A DNA stretch of 64,000 nucleotides. Origin: Synchiropus splendidus. Lineage: Eukaryota; Chordata; Actinopteri; Syngnathiformes; Callionymidae. The notes under the pieces were generated by a model. It did no database searches. It saw only the letters and a list, made by a program, of their open reading frames with translations, and was not told the origin of the DNA. This document shows positions 59,078 to 64,000 of this stretch, piece after piece (position 1 is the stretch's first letter; each line of letters opens with the position of its first letter). The stretch spans positions 18,636,501-18,700,500 of the forward strand of contig NC_071335.1 of NCBI RefSeq assembly GCF_027744825.2, read 5' to 3'. Made by a program: the position numbers and the translations under genes.

Positions 59078-59267
59078 AGAATACTACCTATATAACAGTT
59101 GGGCTACACCTAGAATACTACCTATATAACAGTTGTGCTACACCTAGAATACTACCTATATAACAGTTGGGCTACACCTAAAATACTACCTATATAACAG
59201 TTGTGCTACACCTAGAATACTACCTATATAACAGTTGGGCTACACCTAGAGTACTACCTATACATAT
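59078..59267. repeat. 34-bp minisatellite, about 5.5 units, alternating types
   Basis: Units start at 59078, 59112, 59146, 59180, 59214 and 59248, each exactly 34 bases, containing TACTACCTATATAACAGTTG. The base after CAGTTG alternates: GGGC in units 1, 3 and 5 (CAGTTGGGC), GTGC form in units 2 and 4 (CAGTTGTGC). The array is thus a 68-bp dimer repeated. There are no spacers. Confidence 0.97.
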
Positions 59268-59279
59268 TGAATGATTTTA

Positions 59280-60460
59280 CTCAAAGGGAGTTGATCCACA
59301 GGGCATTTGGAAGGTGCTGCATTGCACACCAGAAAGTTTCTTGCAGCACACCTTTATGTTTCTATTTAGCCAGCTTCCACTTCTTCAAAAAGCGCCAGGT
59401 TAATTTCTGCAAGCAGATGTAGGCGACGACGCGCTCCCCCTCGTACGTGTAATTATTTTTCTTCTCATTTTCATCAGAATCCACAGTGCTGAGAGTGTTT
59501 GTAATGCTCCTGGAGTCATCATTATCCTGGAGATACTAGCCTTGAGCAGAAAAGCAGAAGCAGCTGTGGAAGCCTCCTAATTGCTGGAAATATCTTCTAG
59601 CATCGCAAAATGTGGTTGTCTTCTTCATGATGTGCAGCAAAGTGAATGCGCACACAGAGTCACCAGCCCACGCTGACACGCAACACAGTCTTAGAAGGTT
59701 TCAGCCAGGTCCTGTCGATGGGTGTTAGAGAGAGTCCTTAACTCTTCGGAGAACATGACGCTTCCAAGCGTCAACGTCTAATGCATTATTACGTTCAAAT
59801 AATCTGCATTTTTAGGAAAAGCCTCCTGTAGCACACGTGCCGCGCCAGTGATTCATGCTGTGATCTTCCCATGATGCACCTCCAAGGACACTGTACTGTT
59901 CACTTACAGACTCTGACTGTATATGACTTTACCTTGACGCAAATTGCAAGCTAACTGAGGAATCATTTTGGACTTGGAGCAGCTACCACCGTTTATCCCT
60001 CCACTCTGCTGGTCCATAATGAAATTTCCCTTGGCAAAAAAGATGTTTTCGCAGACTGCTAGAAAAAGAAATACGTTTCAAGATGTTGCATTATGACCAA
60101 AGACAATTCGATTGGCGGTTGCACTGGATTTCAGAAGCATTTCCTCGGATTGTTTTCTTGGTTCAGTGGCGGAGGAGATCATTTTCATAGTTTCGATGGT
60201 TGTGATTTCATCGATATTCTTTGACTATCCTAACTGACTCGGCTTTGATCATTGCCACATTTTTTGTGTTTGCGAAATCTTTTTAATAGATCGAGCCCCA
60301 TATCTGTTCTGAGGAGTTTGACTTGTTGTCAAACCTGGATCACGTTCAGCGATGAACTCATGACCCAAGTCAGTTTTATCAGGGCAAAGGAAATGCTTAA
60401 CAATTTTTTATTTATTATTATTTGTTTGCTTGTTTATGCTAAGTGAAATTATTACATTTT
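59280..60460. other. Unassigned sequence
   Basis: No transposon end, repeat or exon was recognised between the satellite and MITE copy E. Confidence 0.5.
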
Positions 60461-60545
60461 TTCTAGTGATGTATAGATGAGGCTTCTTGACACAGTATTG
60501 AAGGGTAGATGAGGTTTCATGAAACAGTGTCCTGATTTTCAGAGG

Positions 60546-60560
60546 CCACCAGATGGCGCT
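60546..60560 (+). promoter_or_regulatory. CTCF core motif match (copy E, left arm)
   Basis: CCACCAGATGGCGCT fits at all 15 positions; with the preceding G it is very close to the strongest vertebrate CTCF sequences. Confidence 0.62.
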
Positions 60561-60628
60561 GTCTCAATGTAAAATTTCTGCATTTGAACAACTAATTCAA
60601 TAAAACCTCTCATCATTTCTAAACCAAA

Positions 60629-60643
60629 AGCTCCATCTAGTGG
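60629..60643 (-). promoter_or_regulatory. CTCF-like motif, one mismatch (copy E, right arm)
   Basis: The minus strand reads CCACTAGATGGAGCT; the C at position 12 of the consensus has become A. Confidence 0.4.
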
Positions 60644-60694
60644 CCTCTGAGAATTGAGGTTTCATGATACCTTATGTTGTCATCACTAACCTTA

Positions 60695-61935
60695 ACTGTT
60701 GAATCATAATCAAACATTGTCCACTCATTCGTTCATATTCAACAGCGCTTCTCTACATCACTACTCCTACGTCATTATGAAACATTTCAGTTGAGGAAAC
60801 ATGTCCAAAATGTTTCTCTTTTTCTGTTCTTTTCTTTTTTTTATTTGAAAGCCACCTGTCCTTTGAAGCCATCCATGTCCAACTTTTGTGAGCACAGTTG
60901 CAGCATTGCCCCAGGGATGTCAACAATGGTCAGTCAACCCACCACTTTGTTGTAGACCTGAATATCTGAACAGTTGTTTGACAGATTTCCGAGACGTTTG
61001 GTACACAGGGGCTGACAGCCGGCAGTTGCAGGTGGAGGCTTTTTTCAATGTGCTCTTTAGCATCCTGTGGGAATACGAGCTTAAAAAGGTATGCAGAATG
61101 TGTGGCGTTTTTGATGTCTGACAGGAACCTGCCTATCTTTTGCTGTGGCAAGTCAGGCTTCGATATGGAGTTTGGACATGTTGTATATGCTTGTTTCCCT
61201 TTGTTTCGTCACCATTTACTGTCATTCAGGAAAGAATAAATAAACAAATGAATTGATTTTAATTGAAAACTGCTCTTAGAGTGACAAGGAACAGATACTA
61301 GATACTAAAGTTAGGCAGTTGTGTAGACCCAGCACAGCCACTAACCTCATCCCTCAGAAGCCCTCGGTGATTCTTCTGTGGCATGTGAGCCAGTTACAAT
61401 GCTAGTGCCACCTGCTGTCCCTTGGAGAAAATATGGATTTGACTGTCAATGAGATCAGAGACACCAAGGTTGAGCTCAAGCACGAGGAAACAAATAACAT
61501 ACACAATCCGCAGGGGAAGGTCCTTGGATGAAGCTCATCAATCACTGGCAGCTCTACAACCAAAAACTTCATGTGATGGTGGTAAGGAACACACATGCAA
61601 GAATTGCAAAGGCACCATGCAAGATAGATGAAAGAGATGAAAGGGTAAAAGCACAAAAAAGACAGATGTGAGTTTAGACCAAATGAGAGTTGACCGAATA
61701 CCTTTGGGAGCAATGGTTGATGTTTTGGAACTATTGACAGGAGTCCGCAGATGATCAAAGGATATTTATTGTAGTTGTTGATCACGACACCAGTCAGGTT
61801 ATTCAAGCAACAAGCGACACAAAATAAGGAAGTGACTGCAACTATCAGTCACATTTCAAATGCCAATAAAAGGGTATCTTGTTAACAGTCATTGCTCGGA
61901 CACATTTCTCTCTTTACCAATCGAACATTTCAGTA
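60695..61935. other. Unassigned sequence
   Basis: No recognised element. The 134-codon minus-strand frame at 61402-61806 has no known domain. Confidence 0.5.
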
Positions 61936-61942
61936 ACCATTA

Positions 61943-62229
61943 AGGGTGGTTTCACACTGCGCGCTCTGTCTTGAGAGAAAGTGCAGAAGTCCGAACACAA
62001 CCGAGTCGGGTTTTGGCCGCGGCTGGAGAGCTGCACCTTGTCTCTGGAAACTCTCCATTGGGGGTGAGCTTCTCACCTCGGGTGCCTCGACGCTAGATAG
62101 ATGAACAAACAGTTGATGAGTAGAAAAAAACCAAAAACAACACCAGAGGAGCAGAAGTGCTAGGCTGCACAGCAGGGGGCAAATCAGATTCAGGCCACCT
62201 GAGACAGAACCCGCAGTGTGAAGCCACCC
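61943..62229. mobile_element. Short inverted-repeat MITE with TTA flanks
   Basis: AGGGTGGTTTCACACTGCG at the left and CGCAGTGTGAAGCCACCC at the right are inverted with one change (GGTTTC against GGCTTC). TTA lies on both sides (61940-61942 and 62230-62232). A 3-base TTA duplication suggests PIF/Harbinger or a relative; the 287-bp interior is non-coding. Confidence 0.8.
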
Positions 62230-62234
62230 TTAGT

Positions 62235-64000
62235 AACTGAAGAAAGCAACTGACCATTTCGGGGTTATGAAGGAGCCCATGTGTAACTAAGGAAAATGTT
62301 TCTCCCTGTCTGTCCTTGAAGCAGTTACAATATTGCTTTGTTCTCTAACACACACTGTATTTTAAACAAAAAAATAAAAAAAATAAATGAATGAATACTT
62401 TTACTAGAAAGCCACTGTGCAGGTCCATGAGCTAGAAATTGAATGTGGTGACATTGGTTCGGTGAGACTTTTAACATGTTGCAAGACTTTGAAATCTGTC
62501 GGCAGAAAATGATCTTACGGATGATCAGTCAGGCAGAAACTGTCCTCCATCTGCCATTGAGCGAAAAAAAGGAAGAGGCCTTTTTTAATAAACGCTGTAA
62601 ATTGTAATGATAATAAGGAATGGAAATTGACTTCCTCACACAACTCACTTCGGCTCCACAAGAAAATTTCCATCAAGCGATAAGTGTTTTATCAGTACCT
62701 CCCTGCTTTCACTCTTGAAGAAAGCTTTTCATACATGAACGCGTCCGCTCGTAAATGTAACTTCACTTCCAGCCAGGAGGCAGCACGACTCTCTACCAAC
62801 CACGTCACAAAGATGCATTTTATAGCGACCGAAAATACAGCTTTTCAGACTCGTTGTTTGATTCATAACACTTCCACCAGTGGTTTACCGTCCTCAAGCG
62901 AATGCAAATGCAAATTGGCTCCAGGACTTTCATGTCGGAAAGATTCTTTACACTACAGACCATTAACCTCCCCTGATGTTATCCCCACTCTTTGCAAGAC
63001 TTTGCCTTCGATGACAAATATAGGTGTGTGTTATCAGCTGAGCTGGACCAATTGCTTGTTTTGTTGTGCCGCAAAGATTTACGGGGAAACTTTTGGTGCA
63101 TTAAACATGATCCGTTTAAGCAAGTTTACTTCCTGACACAATTACTCAGGCACCAATTATGCAGCATTTAAACATCTGTTATACATACAGTACTTTTTAA
63201 CATACATTAAGTCGGACTTCAAAACAAGGTTCATGCTGTGGTCTGCTTTCAATTTGCATTTATTTTGGTGACTTCCTCCCTTTCACCTCCCTCCTCTGAG
63301 ATGGAGAGACTTCTTTTAAGACAATACATTTTCATTTGTCACTTGCACTGTGAAAGAAGTGGAAAAAAAATGTCACTAGAACAAGTAAAGTAACATTAGA
63401 TGGTACGTTTTTGAGACAACAAAGGCAGCCGTCAACACTGCATGTTACTGGATGTCACCATGAATAAAACACAGAGCAGTTTGACTTTAAGTAGCAATTG
63501 ACATGTTATATGTATAAAAAAAGGAGTTATAACCAATGGCTAACCACAACCACCATCTTTTTTTTTTGTTTTGTTTTAATGTGTCGTGCTACCGTGGAAG
63601 GCGCAACGTGCTTCAGTTGAGTGTGTGTGTGTGTCAACATGCAACGCTGAAGGCTGCCTTTGCCGTCAGTATGCCTTTCCCAGCATCAATACATGATGCC
63701 ACGGGAGTGAGGATGGCAGCAGATTGTAGTGAGACTTACTTATCCTATTTAAAAGTAAAGTCAATAAATATTTCCACCCTTCGCTCCCATGTTAGTCTGT
63801 CATGTCGCTCTTAGACTGACTACATTCCGTTCCACTTTACAGTTCATGATGGGAGCGATCAGCTCTCCCCACAAAGAGAAAGATTTTAGGTGGAAATTGT
63901 TGCCTCTGGCCATTTTCAGATCCCACTGTCACTACCCTGCTCCCGCCCCACACCCTGTGTCAGTGCTCTACGTTCATTTCATCCGTATTTCTGCACGTTT
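62235..64000. other. Unassigned right end of the window
   Basis: An (AAAT)-rich tract lies at about 62370-62394, and TG alternation occurs at 63620-63634. A 150-codon plus-strand frame (62684-63136) is Cys/Ser-rich but shows no signal peptide, domain or splice context that I could defend as a gene. Confidence 0.45.

Larger units (their letters stand above)
60464..60688. mobile_element. CTCF-motif MITE, copy E (both outer ends present)
   Basis: Begins TAGTGATGTATAGATGAGG and ends TTGTCATCACTA, an outer inverted repeat TAGTGATG/CATCACTA. The left side has both subterminal repeats (ACACAGTATTGAAGGG and GATGAGGTTTCATGAAAC), then CAGAGGCCACCAGATGGCGC. The right side has CCATCTAGTGGCCTCTGAGA but has lost part of the inner TCAGGACACTG block. 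The 8-mers outside (ATTTTTTC and ACCTTAAC) do not match. Confidence 0.83.

Noticed and set aside
59078..59267. CRISPR array
   Set aside because: The 34-base units are contiguous with no spacers, and the DNA is vertebrate-like.
62684..63136. 150-codon Cys/Ser-rich frame as a secreted protein
   Set aside because: No signal peptide or family pattern; stop-free by chance is plausible.

Overview
The window looks like non-coding nuclear DNA of a bony fish, probably an acanthomorph teleost. It could be a long intron or an intergenic stretch. The inference rests on repeat families that I recognise from memory of teleost genomes: RTE-like and Rex/Babar-like LINE 3' ends, a LINE 3' end with a GATTCT tail, L2-like LINE pieces, hAT elements with 8-bp target duplications, a TG...CA solo LTR, and TA-duplicating CAGTGGTACC transposons. 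No host exon, tRNA, rRNA, CRISPR array or prokaryotic feature could be supported. The open reading frames present are short and come from transposon relics, microsatellites or chance.

Layout. 1-5.5 kb holds a SINE-like scrap, a tandem array of about 360-bp units, a minus-strand LINE 3' end and a hAT-like repeat. 5.2-9 kb holds the first copy of a palindromic MITE, the first full CAGTGGTACC element and an L2-like fragment. 9.7-12.5 kb holds an LTR-like segment and a well-delimited hAT element (10856-12030) with a broken transposase. 12.5-18 kb is mostly unassigned. 18.3-19.4 kb is a nested pair of DNA transposons. 20-27.3 kb holds a LINE scrap, two more CAGTGGTACC copies, a MITE copy and a 79-bp (TA)n tract. 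29.3-30.0 kb is a solo LTR with a 5-bp duplication. 33-40 kb holds a second LTR-like segment, a MITE copy with an inserted hairpin, and several dispersed repeats. 40-46 kb is largely featureless. 46-50.3 kb holds the cleanest MITE copy, two LINE 3' ends and another CAGTGGTACC copy. 52.5-59.3 kb holds microsatellites, a perfect 19-bp hairpin, an RTE reverse-transcriptase relic and a 34-bp satellite. 60.4-62.2 kb holds a last MITE copy and a TTA-flanked MITE.

The most interesting signal is the MITE family (5210, 26204, 34210, 46073 and 60464, plus left-end scraps at 49897 and 58486). Each inverted-repeat arm carries a match to the vertebrate CTCF core consensus CCASYAGRKGGCRSY, so one short element holds two motifs pointing at each other. 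If bound, such a transposon would scatter ready-made paired CTCF sites. The second signal is the CAGTGGTACC family: four copies share an identical 64-codon translation, which suggests recent amplification.

Limits: all homology calls were made by eye and memory. Family names are approximate, copy boundaries may be off by several bases, and no identity percentages were computed.
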